Origin: AWTP1-13 sp963797005
Lineage (GTDB): Bacteria; Pseudomonadota; Alphaproteobacteria; Rhizobiales; Hyphomicrobiaceae
Direction of reading: 5' to 3'
Length of the DNA stretch: 64,000 nucleotides
Assembly (NCBI GenBank): GCA_963797005.1
Contig: CAWCOF010000003.1
Location: forward strand, 1-64,000
Positions within the stretch are counted from its first letter, which is position 1, and the number at the start of each line of letters is the position of its first letter. The notes beneath the pieces were generated by a model, which was given only the letters and a program-made list of their open reading frames with translations, was not told the origin of the DNA and ran no database searches. Made by a program: the position numbers and the translations under genes. This document shows positions 45,947 to 55,135 of this stretch, one piece after another.

Positions 45947-46942
45947 ATGGCCACGCCGCTGCCGACGTTCGGCGACCTGCTGGCGGCGCGCCGCCGGCTC
46001 GCCACGCTTGCCTGCCGCACGCCCCTCATCGAGCATCCCGCGCTGAACGCGCTGACCGGTGGCCGCGTGCTGCTGAAGGCGGAGAACCTGCAGCGGGTCG
46101 GCGCCTTCAAGTTCCGCGGCGCCTACAACAAGATCGCGCAGCTGGACAAGGCGGCCTATCCCGGCGGCGTGGTGGCGTGTTCCTCGGGCAATCACGCGCA
46201 GGGTGTGGCCGCGGCCGCCACCATCATGGGCCTCAAGTCGACGATCGTCATGCCGTCCGACGCGCCGCGGCTGAAGATTGCGCGCACGAAGGCGTTCGGG
46301 GCCGAGGTGGTCCCGTACGACCGCACCACGGAGGATCGCGACGCGATTGCCCGCGATCTCTGCGACAAGCGCAACGCTGCCTACGTCCATCCCTTCGACG
46401 ATCCCGACGTGATTGCCGGCCAGGGCACCGCGGGCCTGGAGATGATGGAGCAGGCCGAGGCGATCGGCGCCACCCCCGACATCGTGCTGGTGGGCGTATC
46501 GGGCGGCGGCCTCATCAGCGGTGTCTCGATCGCGGTCAAGGAGAAGTGCCCAACGGCCGTCATCTACAGCGTCGAGCCCGAGGGTTTCGACGATCTGGCG
46601 CGGTCGCTCGTGCACGGCGAGCGGCAGAGGAACGCGGCCCTGTCGGGCTCCATCTGCGACGCGCTGATGTCGAACACGCCGGGCAAGCTCACCTTCGAGG
46701 TGGCCAAGCGCAACCTTGCCGGTGGGCTGGTCGTGACGGATGAAGAGGCCAAGACGGCCGTGCGTTTCGCCTTCGAGGAGTTGAAGCTGGTGCTCGAGCC
46801 GGGCGGCGCGGTGTCGCTTGCCGCCATCCTTGCCGGCAAGCTGCCGCTGAAAGGCAAGACGGTGGCAGCCATTCTGTCGGGCGGCAATATCGACCCGGCC
46901 CTGTTCGCCGAAATCATCCAGGGCCCGCGTCAGGCGGCATGA
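45947..46942 (+). CDS. Threonine/serine dehydratase-like PLP enzyme
   Basis: The gene encodes 331 residues of the fold-type II PLP family. The Schiff-base Lys is in V-G-A-F-K-F-R-G-A (K55). The phosphate and ring contacts are in S-S-G-N-H-A-Q-G, G-G-G-L-I-S-G and S-G-G-N-I-D. It lacks the C-terminal ACT regulatory domain of biosynthetic threonine deaminase, so a catabolic threonine/serine ammonia-lyase or serine-racemase-type role is likely. CGGAGG lies upstream of ATG 45947. Its stop overlaps the ATG of the MFS gene. The terminator at 45839 lies just upstream. Confidence 0.92.
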   Translation: MATPLPTFGDLLAARRRLATLACRTPLIEHPALNALTGGRVLLKAENLQRVGAFKFRGAYNKIAQLDKAAYPGGVVACSSGNHAQGVAAAATIMGLKSTIVMPSDAPRLKIARTKAFGAEVVPYDRTTEDRDAIARDLCDKRNAAYVHPFDDPDVIAGQGTAGLEMMEQAEAIGATPDIVLVGVSGGGLISGVSIAVKEKCPTAVIYSVEPEGFDDLARSLVHGERQRNAALSGSICDALMSNTPGKLTFEVAKRNLAGGLVVTDEEAKTAVRFAFEELKLVLEPGGAVSLAAILAGKLPLKGKTVAAILSGGNIDPALFAEIIQGPRQAA

Positions 46943-48132
46943 GCGCGGCAGAGGCGGCGCGCGAGCGGCGCAACTTTGCGGTGCGCGTCTCGGTGCTGTT
47001 TGCGGCCATCTTCATGGTCGCGGGTGCTCAACTTCCCTACCTGCCGATCTGGCTCGATTGGGCGGGCCTGAGCAGCCGCGAGATCGCGGCCGTCATGGCG
47101 GTGCCGCTGCTGGTTCGCGTCGCCGTGACGCCCGTGATCGGGTTGGCCGCCGACCGCGCCGGGGATCATCGCAGGTTTCTCATCGCTCTGTCGTGGGCGG
47201 GACTGCTGGCGCTGCTCGCGCTCGCCCAGGCGCGCGGCTTCTGGCTGGTCTTCGTTTGCACGCTCCTGTTCGCGCTGGCCTGGACCACCATCATGCCCCT
47301 CACGGAAACGGTGGCGATGGGCGGGGTGCGGGCAGCAGGCCTCGACTACGGGCGCATGCGGCTGTGGGGTTCGCTCAGCTTCATTGCAGCCACGCTTGCC
47401 GGCGGCTGGATCGTGGCCTGGGTCGGCCCCGCGTCCGCCATCTGGCTGGTGGTTGGCGGCGGCGCATTGACGGCGCTTGCCGCGCATGCGCTCGCGCGAC
47501 CCATCGGACTAGGCCGGCTGAAGGCAGCGACCAGTCCGCCGCGGCTTTCGCCAGCCGCCGCGCTGGGGTTGCTCGGCTCGCGGACGTTCCTGTTGTTTCT
47601 GCTGACCGTGGGTGCGACACAGGCCGCCCACGCCATGTTCTATACCTTCGGCACGCTGCATTGGCGGACGCTCGGCATATCGACCGGCTGGGCGGGCGCG
47701 CTGTGGGCCGTGGGCGTCATTTCCGAGATCGTCCTCTTCGCCTTCTCACGCGATGTGTTCCAGCGCATCGGCGCACGCGCGCTGATCCTGATGGGGGCCG
47801 CGGCCGCCCTGTTGCGCTGGCTGGCGATGGGGTTCGACCCGCCGCTTGCGTTGCTGCTGCCGCTGCAGGTGCTGCACGGGCTGACCTTCGGCGCCACACA
47901 TCTCGGTGCCATGCACTTCATCAGCGAGACCGTGCCGGAAGTGCAGGCCGGCACCGCGCAGTCGCTCTATGCCTCGGTCACAGGCGGGATCGCCATGGGT
48001 AGTGCCATGCTGATCTCGGGACCGCTCTATGCGGCCTACGCTGGTCGCGGCTATTGGGCGATGGCGCTTATCGCGGCGGCTGCTCTAGCGGCGGGCTATG
48101 CGCTCCGGCGGAGCCCGAGACCCAGCCTTTGA
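46939..48132 (+). CDS. MFS transporter, HcaT/phenylpropionate-permease-like
   Basis: The gene encodes 397 residues with twelve membrane helices. The MFS_1-like group is shown by A-Q-L-P-Y-L-P-I-W-L near the start, G-R-M-R-L-W-G-S-L-S-F in helix 4-5, and S-L-Y-A-S-V-T-G-G-I-A-M-G-S in the second half. Members include the E. coli 3-phenylpropionate permease, but the substrate here is unknown. ATGA overlap links it to the upstream dehydratase gene, so the pair may import and break down an amino acid. That is inference. Confidence 0.88.
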   Translation: MSAAEAARERRNFAVRVSVLFAAIFMVAGAQLPYLPIWLDWAGLSSREIAAVMAVPLLVRVAVTPVIGLAADRAGDHRRFLIALSWAGLLALLALAQARGFWLVFVCTLLFALAWTTIMPLTETVAMGGVRAAGLDYGRMRLWGSLSFIAATLAGGWIVAWVGPASAIWLVVGGGALTALAAHALARPIGLGRLKAATSPPRLSPAAALGLLGSRTFLLFLLTVGATQAAHAMFYTFGTLHWRTLGISTGWAGALWAVGVISEIVLFAFSRDVFQRIGARALILMGAAAALLRWLAMGFDPPLALLLPLQVLHGLTFGATHLGAMHFISETVPEVQAGTAQSLYASVTGGIAMGSAMLISGPLYAAYAGRGYWAMALIAAAALAAGYALRRSPRPSL

Positions 48133-48186
48133 CGTGCCGCAGACCCTGGCGCACCGGATCGATTCCGCCTCTGACGACGGGCGCCC

Positions 48187-49163
48187 TCAGCCCCAGAGCC
48201 GAGGCCCGGGCGGCCGGACCAGCGCGCCCTCGTAGGCAAGCGGGGGCGTGCGGTCGCGGGCAAGCAGCAGGGGCCCGTCGAGATCGACCCAGTCGGCGCC
48301 TTGGGCGACGAGCACGGCCGGGGCCATGGCGAGCGACGTCGCCACCATGCAGCCCGTCATGATCTTGAAGCCCCGGGCGCGGGCCTCGACTGCGAGCGCC
48401 AGTGCCTCGGTCAGGCCGCCGGCCTTGTCGAGCTTGATGTTGATGGCGTCGTAGCGGCCAGCGAGGCGTCTGAGATCGGCGCGCGTATGCAAGGATTCGT
48501 CGGCGCAGACCGGGACGAGACGCGGCACTTGCGCGAGCGCGGCATCGTCGTCGGCCGGCAGCGGCTGTTCGATCAACTCGAGGCGCACCTCGGCGGCGAC
48601 GCCCATCAGCTCCGGCAGCATCGCCGGCGTCCAGGATTCGTTGGCGTCGGCAATCAGGCGCACGCTGGGGCAGGCCGCGCGGACCGCGGAAAGGCGCTCG
48701 GTGTCGCCTGCGCCGCCCAACTTGAGCTTCAGGAGCGGCATGGTGGCCGCCGCTGCTGCGCCTTCGCGGCCATGGCTCGAGGCTCGTCCAGACTGATGGT
48801 GTAGGCCGTCAGCAGCGGTCGCAGGGGCGCCAAACCGGCGAGCGCTGCAGCACTCGTGCTCCGGCGCTTTGCCTCGTAATCCCAAAGCGCGCAGTCGAGC
48901 GCGTTGCGTGCGGCCCCGGCCGGCAACTGTTCCTGCAGGCTCGCGCGGTCCGATAGCGTGCCTTGCATGGCGAGGATCGCGTCGCGCACACCGTCCACGG
49001 TCTCGCCGTAGCGGGCGTAGGGCACGCACTCGCCGCGACCCGTCACCGTGCCATCGCTGACGTGGGCCACGATCACGGTCGCCTCGCGCTTGGCGCCGCG
49101 CGCGATCGTGAAGGTGCCGGCGATCGGCCATGTCTCGACGGCGGCCGTGATCGTGAGCGCCAT
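48187..49163 (-). CDS. L-Ala-D/L-Glu (dipeptide) epimerase family (one frameshift)
   Basis: This is an enolase-superfamily enzyme. After repair of one missing base near 48760 it has 325 residues. Marks are A-R-N-A-L-D-C-A-L-W-D, L-K-L-K-L-G (general-base Lys), L-I-A-D-A-N-E-S-W (metal Asp), L-I-E-Q-P-L-P (Glu), C-A-D-E-S (Asp), and I-N-I-K-L-D-K-A-G-G. The D-x-D position near the end (D-L-D-G-P-L-L-L) is that of dipeptide epimerases. It likely acts in murein peptide recycling. It converges on the MFS gene and is followed upstream by the coiled-coil gene on the same strand. Confidence 0.88.
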
Positions 49164-49194
49164 GGGTCGTCGCTCTTGCCGCTTTGCCTGGCCG

Positions 49195-51716
49195 TCAGCG
49201 CAGGCGGCCGCTCGCATGGGCCAGCAGGAGATAGACGCGGCCGGCATCCGAGATGAGGTGATCGTGCACGGTGCGGCCGGACGGGAATTTCTGCTCCAGA
49301 TCGCGGATCATGCTCTCGTAGTTGGCGAGGAAGCGGTCGACGGTGCGGCGCACGTCCATGCTGGTCTTGTAGCGCTCGCTCACGTCGTCGAAGGCTGCGC
49401 GACCCTCTGCCGTGTAGATGCTGCGCACCATGATGCCGCGCTGCCCGGCGCGGAAGCGCGACCAGATGGCGGCGGCCGTGTTGGGATCGAGCCCGCGCGC
49501 CATGACCTCCATGTCGACGACGGGCGGCCGCTCGGTGCCGTCGTCGTCGTGAGAGGCCCGGGACAGGAGGTCGCTGAGCGACCAGGGCTCGCCGTCGTCA
49601 TCGATATCGGCCGGCGGCGGTGGAACCGGAAGCGGGGCTGCTGCTGGGGCGGGGGAGCGGTCTGCGCCGCATACGAGGCGCTGAGCGAGCCTGGCGCCCC
49701 GGCCGGCAGCGGCCCCGGCGGAACGACGTCGCGGCGCTTGGACAAGGTCGAAAGCTGCTCCAGCGCGCGCAGCTGCTCGCTGAGCGCCAGGCGCATGGCA
49801 TCCGCGCTCTCGCGTGCGGCAATCGGCAGCCGTTCGGCCTCGGCGCGAAACCGGCCCTGCTCCGTCTGCATTTCGCTGGCCGTCCGCGCTGCCCTCGCGC
49901 GCAGGTCCTCCGAAGTCTCGCTGAAGCGGTTGGTGATGGAATCGAGGTGCTGCGACACCTCCTGCGAGACGCCCGAAACCCGGTTGCGCATGTCTTCCAG
50001 CGCGCGGTTGGCCTGAGCGTCGGTCTGTGCCCTGAGACGCTCGAACTCGCTCACCACCGCCTTCGAATGGGCATCCGTCTGCGCCCGGAGGTGTTCGATC
50101 TCGGCGACGGCGGCCTGGGCGTGGGAGGAGGTGCCCTGGGCGAGCTGCTGGATCAGGCTGCGGGCGCGACCCTCGGCTTCGCTGATGGACCCCTCGACGG
50201 TGGCGGAGTAGCCGCGCATCACGTCGCCGAGCTGGTCGGCCTTGCCGGACAGACGGTGCAGCGTGTCGTTGAGCTCGGCGTGTCGGGCCTGCAGCGTGGT
50301 GTCGATGCGCGTGTTGGCCGATTCGAGCTCGCCCGCCGCGTGCAGGATGGACTTGCCCTGGTTGTCGAACCGGCTCGTGACGGTGGAGACCTGGTCCAGC
50401 AGGTTCTCCGAGGCGTTCTTGAGCAGATCGGCCTGGCTGGAGAGGCCTTCGATGGCCTTGAGCGACTGGCGGGTGATGTTGTCGCTGGTGCGGCGCACCG
50501 CGTCGATGCCGTGCATCAGGGAATCGTCGAGGTTGGTGGCTTGGCGGCCGAGCGTGTCGGAAAGCGACCGCACGTGGTTTTCCATGGCGACGGAGAGCGC
50601 GCGCGCCTTCTCGTTGACGGCATTGTCGATGGCAACCGTCGAGCGCAGCATCGACTTGTCGAACAGCGCCAGCCGCTCCGAGAAGGCGGCATCGAGCGCG
50701 CGGGTGCGCTCGACCAGCTGAACGTCGAGCGCCTCGGCACGGTTGGCCAAGGTGGTGTCGAGCGCCACCGTGTAGTCGTCGAGCACCGACTGCAGCTGCT
50801 GCGTGCGGGTGGCGAGCGACTGCTCCAGCACGCCTCCGGCGGTGGAGAGCTGCGTCTCCAGCGCGACCAGGTTGTGGCCGGCGCTCTCGATGATCTTGGC
50901 GAGCTTGACCTGCTGCTGGGAAAGCTTGTCGATCAGGGCGGGCACTTCCCCGCCCATGGTCTTCAAGGTCTCGGAGACCTTGTCGGTCGTGTTCACCAGG
51001 GCGTGGCGCTCGCCCGCGAGCTCCGAGATCAGCCCCTTAATCTTGTGCTCGTTGTCGGTGTAGGACTTCTCCAGCGCCGAGACCTCGTTGTGGACCAGCG
51101 CCTCGAGCTCGCCCGCGCGCCCCAACGCCCGCGAGATGGCCTCGTTCATGAACGACACTTGGCGCCGCACGGCTTGGCCGAGGGAGGCGGCGGACTGCTC
51201 GGCGGAGCGATCGGGCTCGGCGAGGCGCACCGCGACCTCGGTCATGGCCGAGGACATGAGCTTGAGCTCCTGCGTGCGCCAGGCGAGCAGGGCAAGGAAC
51301 CAGAACAGGGCGATCGGCAGGAACACCGTGGCCACCACGATCACGATCATGGTGCTGGTGATGCCGCCTTCGGAGGCGGAGAGCGCCCAGCCCAGAAGCG
51401 CACCGACCGCGAGCCAGCCGCCGGAGGCCGCAGCCGCCAGCTTGAACGGCTGGTTGGAGGGCTTTTGCTGCAGCGAGAAGATGAGGCCGCCGATCGAGGG
51501 CGCATCGTCGTTGGCGGCGATACGGCTGCGAGCTGGACCGGCCGGGCGCCGCTTGGCCGCGCGCCGCGATGATTCCGAACCGGCGTCCTGGTCGGCCGTT
51601 GGGATCGACAGTTCGGGCATCGGAAGAGCGGGTGGGCCCTCGGCATCCGAGCCCGCGGCTTTCGGCCCGGGCAACCGGTGCGTCACCTCGCGCTGCGTCT
51701 TGCCGTCGTGAGCCAT
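49195..51716 (-). CDS. Membrane-anchored coiled-coil protein, TipN-like candidate (one frameshift)
   Basis: Repair of one missing base near 49630 gives 840 residues. A basic/acidic N-terminal tail (1-90) is followed by two membrane helices (about 91-113 and 122-146) and then about 550 residues of continuous coiled coil with many A/L/T/S heptads. After a Pro-rich linker, a conserved-looking C-terminal domain begins G-L-D-P-N-T-A-A-A-I-W-S-R-F. Two N-terminal helices plus a long coiled coil is the layout of the alphaproteobacterial polarity factor TipN, which marks the new pole and tunes ParA-dependent segregation. Sequence-level homology is not shown, so TipN-like is only a candidate. The divergent Hpt gene fits a cell-cycle link. 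Confidence 0.7.
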
Positions 51717-52091
51717 TCCCCGATCCAACCCCGGCCGCACGTGGCGCGCCGACCCCCGTTAGTCACGAGACATATCTTATTTCCCGGTTTGGACACAGGT
51801 GGCCGACCATAAAACCTGTGACAAGCCGGCCAGTTAGGCCTGATCCGGCCGGCACCATTCGGTGCGCGTTTTCCCTCGCAATCTTCGCTTAGGCTTGCAA
51901 TTAGGCAAAACAAAGATAGGCCCGGACAGCAAGAATCCCGAGATGTCGCTAAGGATTTACCATCGCAACCGAAAAGCTTCGCACTTAACCCAAGTTTATC
52001 GAGAGCAAAGCACGATGAATACTGGGTTCGGCTCATGCCCGTTCTCGGACGGCGGAAGAATCGGTCGGGGGCCGCTCTGGGGGATGGCGCG
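51717..52091. other. 375-bp divergent region between coiled-coil and Hpt genes
   Basis: It is AT-richer in its centre (51880-52020) and should hold both promoters. GGATTTACCATCGCAACC and CACTTAACCCAAGTTTATCG stand out as non-coding, and TTAACCCAAGTTTA is near-palindromic. I see no RNA gene. Confidence 0.4.
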
Positions 52092-52512
52092 ATGGGAGAG
52101 CGCGGTTTGGCGAGCAAGCTCACGGGGTCAAAGGCGGCGTTGGAGAGCACGGCTGATTCGCTTGCCGGCGAGCCCATCGATCACGCCTATCTCGGCCGCT
52201 TCATCCAGGGCAACGCCGCGCTGGAGCGAGAGGTGCTGGAGCTCTTTGCCGCGATGATCTCCAGCTACCTCGATGATCTTCGATGCCGCGGCCACAAACA
52301 AGGCCTGGCAGGATGCCGCCCATACCATCAAGGGCTCGGCTGCTGCCGTCGGTGCGCTGCGGGTGGCCCGCTTTGCGGCGATGGCGGAAAGGCTCGATGT
52401 GGAGTGTGCCGAGGCGTCGAGCGAGGGCCATCGGGAACGGGCCATCCACGCCCTGGCGGCGGCGGCGGACGAAGCGTGTTGCTATATCGCGCGGCGGTTT
52501 GCCGGTGCCTGA
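52092..52512 (+). CDS. Hpt-domain histidine phosphotransfer protein (one frameshift)
   Basis: Repair of one extra base near 52281 gives 139 residues. The Hpt four-helix bundle carries the phosphorylated His in D-A-A-H-T-I-K-G-S-A-A-A-V-G (about residue 79), with the helix before it reading I-D-H-A-Y-L-G-R-F-I-Q-G-N and V-L-E-L-F. Such proteins pass phosphate between response regulators; ChpT/PilZ-type circuits use similar ones in cell-cycle control. ATG 52092 follows GGGGGATGGCGCG. An upstream ATG (52035) is possible. It diverges from the TipN-like gene. Confidence 0.85.
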
Positions 52513-52663
52513 GCCGTGCATGGCTCCCATTGGCTGGCCAAGCTTGAATTCGCCGGGCTGGCCCGCTAACACTCCGCGATCGAAATAACCGCGCGCCGCG
52601 CCGGCTCGCGGCCATGTGCCCCTCCAACGTCGCGTCGGCCCCGCGCGTCGACCTCTCCAATCC

Positions 52664-52984
52664 ATGGTCAAGATCACCTTCATCCAGCCTGACGGCAGCC
52701 AGCAGGTCGTAGACGCCGAGCCGGGCATAACGGTCATGGAAGCGGCCAAGAAGCACGACGTGCCGGGCATCGAAGCCGAATGCGGCGGGGCCTGCGCTTG
52801 CGCAACCTGCCACGTGCACGTCGACGAGGCCTGGCGGGAGAAGGTCGGCGGGCCGTCGGAGATGGAGGAGGACATGCTGGACTTCGCCTTCGATGTGCGC
52901 GAGGGCAGCCGCCTGAGCTGCCAGATCAAGGTCACCGACGCGCTCGACGGGCTCGTCGTGCGCGTGCCGGAGAAGCAGTTCTGA
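52664..52984 (+). CDS. Adrenodoxin-type [2Fe-2S] ferredoxin
   Basis: The gene encodes 106 residues. The cluster ligands are seen as E-C-G-G-A-C-A-C-A-T-C (C-x5-C-x2-C) and the fourth Cys in R-L-S-C-Q-I. The D-E-A-W and E-E-D-M-L-D-F-A helix is the acidic partner-binding face of the ISC/adrenodoxin-like group. It carries electrons in the cytoplasm for Fe-S assembly or P450-type reactions. The reductase gene 450 bp downstream on the same strand is a likely partner. Confidence 0.94.
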   Translation: MVKITFIQPDGSQQVVDAEPGITVMEAAKKHDVPGIEAECGGACACATCHVHVDEAWREKVGGPSEMEEDMLDFAFDVREGSRLSCQIKVTDALDGLVVRVPEKQF

Positions 52985-52995
52985 CGAGGCGGATC

Positions 52996-53394
52996 GTGCG
53001 CACGCTGGCGGCTACGCTCCTGCTGCTGATGGCGCTTTCGGCTGTCCACGCCTGGTCGCAGCCCAGCCGGCAGCGATGGGCGGCGATCGATCCCAACCGC
53101 GAAGGTTCCTCGCCGGTCGCGTGGGGGGCCACCGAAGAGCAAGCGCGGCAGCGGGCGGTCGAAGCGTGCAAACGGGTGTCGAAGACGTGCGCCGACGGGC
53201 CGGCGTCGACGAACACCGCGGACGATGTTTTTGCGGTCATGTGCTGCAGTCGTCCGAGCCAGGGCTGCGCCATCTCCGTCGCGGAGAGCCGGCGCGACGC
53301 AATGAAGGCCCTACAGAAGATGTTCTCGGACGCCGGCTTCTCCAATTGCTCCCTGCGGCAATATCTATCGGCTGCAACCGGCCGCAAGCAGTGA
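52996..53394 (+). CDS. Secreted DUF4189-like protein, 132 residues
   Basis: A GTG start at 52996 follows GAGGCGG, 11 bases after the ferredoxin stop. The signal peptide (about 1-21, ending V-H-A-W-S) is followed by W-A-A-I-D-P-N and A-W-G-A-T-E-E-Q-A-R-Q-R-A-V-E-A-C, the pattern of small DUF4189-like repeats in which Ala-rich helices and Cys pairs alternate. Six mature-part Cys are likely in disulfides. Function unknown. It sits between two electron-transfer genes. Confidence 0.75.
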   Translation: MRTLAATLLLLMALSAVHAWSQPSRQRWAAIDPNREGSSPVAWGATEEQARQRAVEACKRVSKTCADGPASTNTADDVFAVMCCSRPSQGCAISVAESRRDAMKALQKMFSDAGFSNCSLRQYLSAATGRKQ

Positions 53395-53432
53395 TAGAGG
53401 TGGGCCGATGATATTGGATGGGATGCCAAACC

Positions 53433-54479
53433 ATGCCAGCTGAAGGTGCACCAGGCGTCATGCCCATCGAGACGGACGCCTTGATCGTCGGTGCCGGGCC
53501 GGTCGGCCTGTTCGCCGTGTTCGAGCTCGGGCTCGTCGACATCAAGGCGCATGTCGTCGACATCCTCGACAAGGTCGGCGGCCAGTGCGCGGAGCTCTAT
53601 CCCGAGAAGCCGATCTACGACATCCCGGGCCTGCCGATCGTCACCGGCCAGGAGCTGACCGACCGCCTGATGCAGCAGATCAAGCCGTTCGGCGCGACCT
53701 TCCATCTCAATCAGCGCATCGACGTGCTGGAACGGAAAGGCGAGGGCCGGTTCCGGCTGGTGACGGACACCGGCACCGAGTTCCTGGCCAAGGTGGTGAT
53801 CATCGCCGCCGGCGGCGGCTCGTTCACGCCGAAGCGTCCGCCGCTGCCCGGCATCGAGGCCTACGAGGGCAAGTCCGTGTTCTATTCCGTGCGCCGCATG
53901 GACGATTTCCGCGGGCAGGACGTGCTGGTGGTGGGCGGCGGCAACTCGGCGCTCGACTGGACGCTCAACCTGCAGCCGATCGCCAAGAGCCTGACGCTCG
54001 TCCATCGGCGCGACGAGTTCCGCGGCGCGCCGCATTCGGTGGAGAAGATGCGCGCGCTCGTGGCCGAGAAGAAGTTGACGCTGCTGATCGGGCAGATGGG
54101 CGCACTGCACGGCGAGGGCGGCCAGCTCGAGGCGGTGTCGATCCGCGCCAAGGACGGCGAAACGCGCGTTGTCTGCAGCCGGCTCCTGCCGTTCTTCGGT
54201 CTCACCATGAAGCTCGGGCCCGTCGCCGACTGGGGCCTCAACCTCAATGAGAACCTGATCCCGGTCGACACCGAGAAATTCCAAACGAGCGAGGCCGGCA
54301 TTTTCGCCGTCGGCGACATCAACTCCTATCCGGGCAAGCTGAAGCTGATCCTGTCGGGCTTCCACGAGGCCGCGCTGATGGCGCAGGCGGCCTACAGGAT
54401 CATCTATCCGGGCAAGAGACTGCTCTTCCAGTATACGACGTCGTCCTCGTCGCTGCAGAAGAAGCTGGGCGTCAACTGA
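53433..54479 (+). CDS. Ferredoxin-NADP+ reductase, thioredoxin-reductase-like type
   Basis: The gene encodes 348 residues. The FAD Rossmann site is A-L-I-V-G-A-G-P-V-G-L-F, followed by G-G-Q-C-A-E-L-Y-P-E-K. The NAD(P)H site is V-L-V-V-G-G-G-N-S-A-L-D-W, and the second FAD contact is I-F-A-V-G-D-I-N-S-Y. The CxxC of true thioredoxin reductases is absent, and the C-terminal extension S-S-S-S-L-Q-K-K-L-G-V covers the flavin, both marks of the ferredoxin reductase subclass. Start could be ATG 53418, 53433 or 53460; 53433 is a compromise. It would reduce the ferredoxin encoded upstream. Confidence 0.93.
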   Translation: MPAEGAPGVMPIETDALIVGAGPVGLFAVFELGLVDIKAHVVDILDKVGGQCAELYPEKPIYDIPGLPIVTGQELTDRLMQQIKPFGATFHLNQRIDVLERKGEGRFRLVTDTGTEFLAKVVIIAAGGGSFTPKRPPLPGIEAYEGKSVFYSVRRMDDFRGQDVLVVGGGNSALDWTLNLQPIAKSLTLVHRRDEFRGAPHSVEKMRALVAEKKLTLLIGQMGALHGEGGQLEAVSIRAKDGETRVVCSRLLPFFGLTMKLGPVADWGLNLNENLIPVDTEKFQTSEAGIFAVGDINSYPGKLKLILSGFHEAALMAQAAYRIIYPGKRLLFQYTTSSSSLQKKLGVN

Positions 54480-54529
54480 TCGGCCCGGCGCCCGCTTGAA
54501 ACCGAACCGAAGCGCCAAGCGGCAACCCG

Positions 54530-55075
54530 TCAGCGGACCTTGTTGTCGTCCTGCTTCTTCCAGAAATCCTTGCCGCCGAACGGCTGGTCCGACGAGGAGG
54601 ATGAGGCGCAGCCGAAGAAGCCACATGGGTTGTCGGGCTTGGGCTTCGGCAGGTTGGGCGTGAAGTCACCGGCGAGCAGCTTCTGCAGGTCGGCCTTGAT
54701 GTCCGCCGTCTTGTGGTCCGAGCAGTAGCCGGCGTCCGCGCCGACGCGCGCGGAGATGGTATTGAATGTCGAATCGTAGGTGCTCTGGATCTTGCCGAGC
54801 TGGTCGGGAGCCGCGCCGTGCTGCGTCTCGTAGGCGAGATAGGCGTTCCTCAGCTTGGCCGGGTCGAAATAGAACCCGCACCGCTTTGCCCGGGCCGAGA
54901 TCCAGGCGGTTGAGATGGGCCGCGCCATGGGGTGCTCGTTGGTGATGGCGCCGGCGGGCGCATCGGCGGGCAGCGTGCCGGTCGTGAGCCCACTGGCGCC
55001 GCCGCTGCAGCCCGCGTGCAGCGCGGTTGCGGCGAGCAGCAGGGCTAGTCCCCAACCTCGAATGAGCCGATCCAT
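54530..55075 (-). CDS. Putative lipoprotein, 181 residues
   Basis: The N terminus M-D-R-L-I-R-G-W-G-L-A-L-L-L-A-A-T-A-L-H-A-G-C is a lipoprotein-type signal with Cys at about 23, although His at the -3 place is unusual. The mature part has a Ser/Gly/Thr-rich linker, then R-C-G-F-Y-F-D-P-A-K-L-R-N-A-Y-L-A-Y-E and Y-C-S-D-H-K, then a Pro/Ser-rich tail with N-P-C-G-F-F-G-C. I do not recognise the family. It lies between the ferredoxin reductase (convergent) and the VWA gene (same strand). Confidence 0.75.
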   Translation of the reverse strand: MDRLIRGWGLALLLAATALHAGCSGGASGLTTGTLPADAPAGAITNEHPMARPISTAWISARAKRCGFYFDPAKLRNAYLAYETQHGAAPDQLGKIQSTYDSTFNTISARVGADAGYCSDHKTADIKADLQKLLAGDFTPNLPKPKPDNPCGFFGCASSSSSDQPFGGKDFWKKQDDNKVR

Positions 55076-55135
55076 GGAAGTGCGATGCATACTCTATCAT
55101 TGGGCCGAGATTCGGGCCGGCGTCAATCGGGCGGC

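Noticed and set aside
45900..46000. Riboswitch upstream of the dehydratase gene
   Set aside because: Only a terminator hairpin is visible. No sequence core of a known riboswitch class was recognised.
49620..51572. Plus-strand frame of 650 codons opposite the coiled-coil gene
   Set aside because: The minus strand has membrane helices, heptads and a sensible start; the plus frame is an antisense shadow with no family features.
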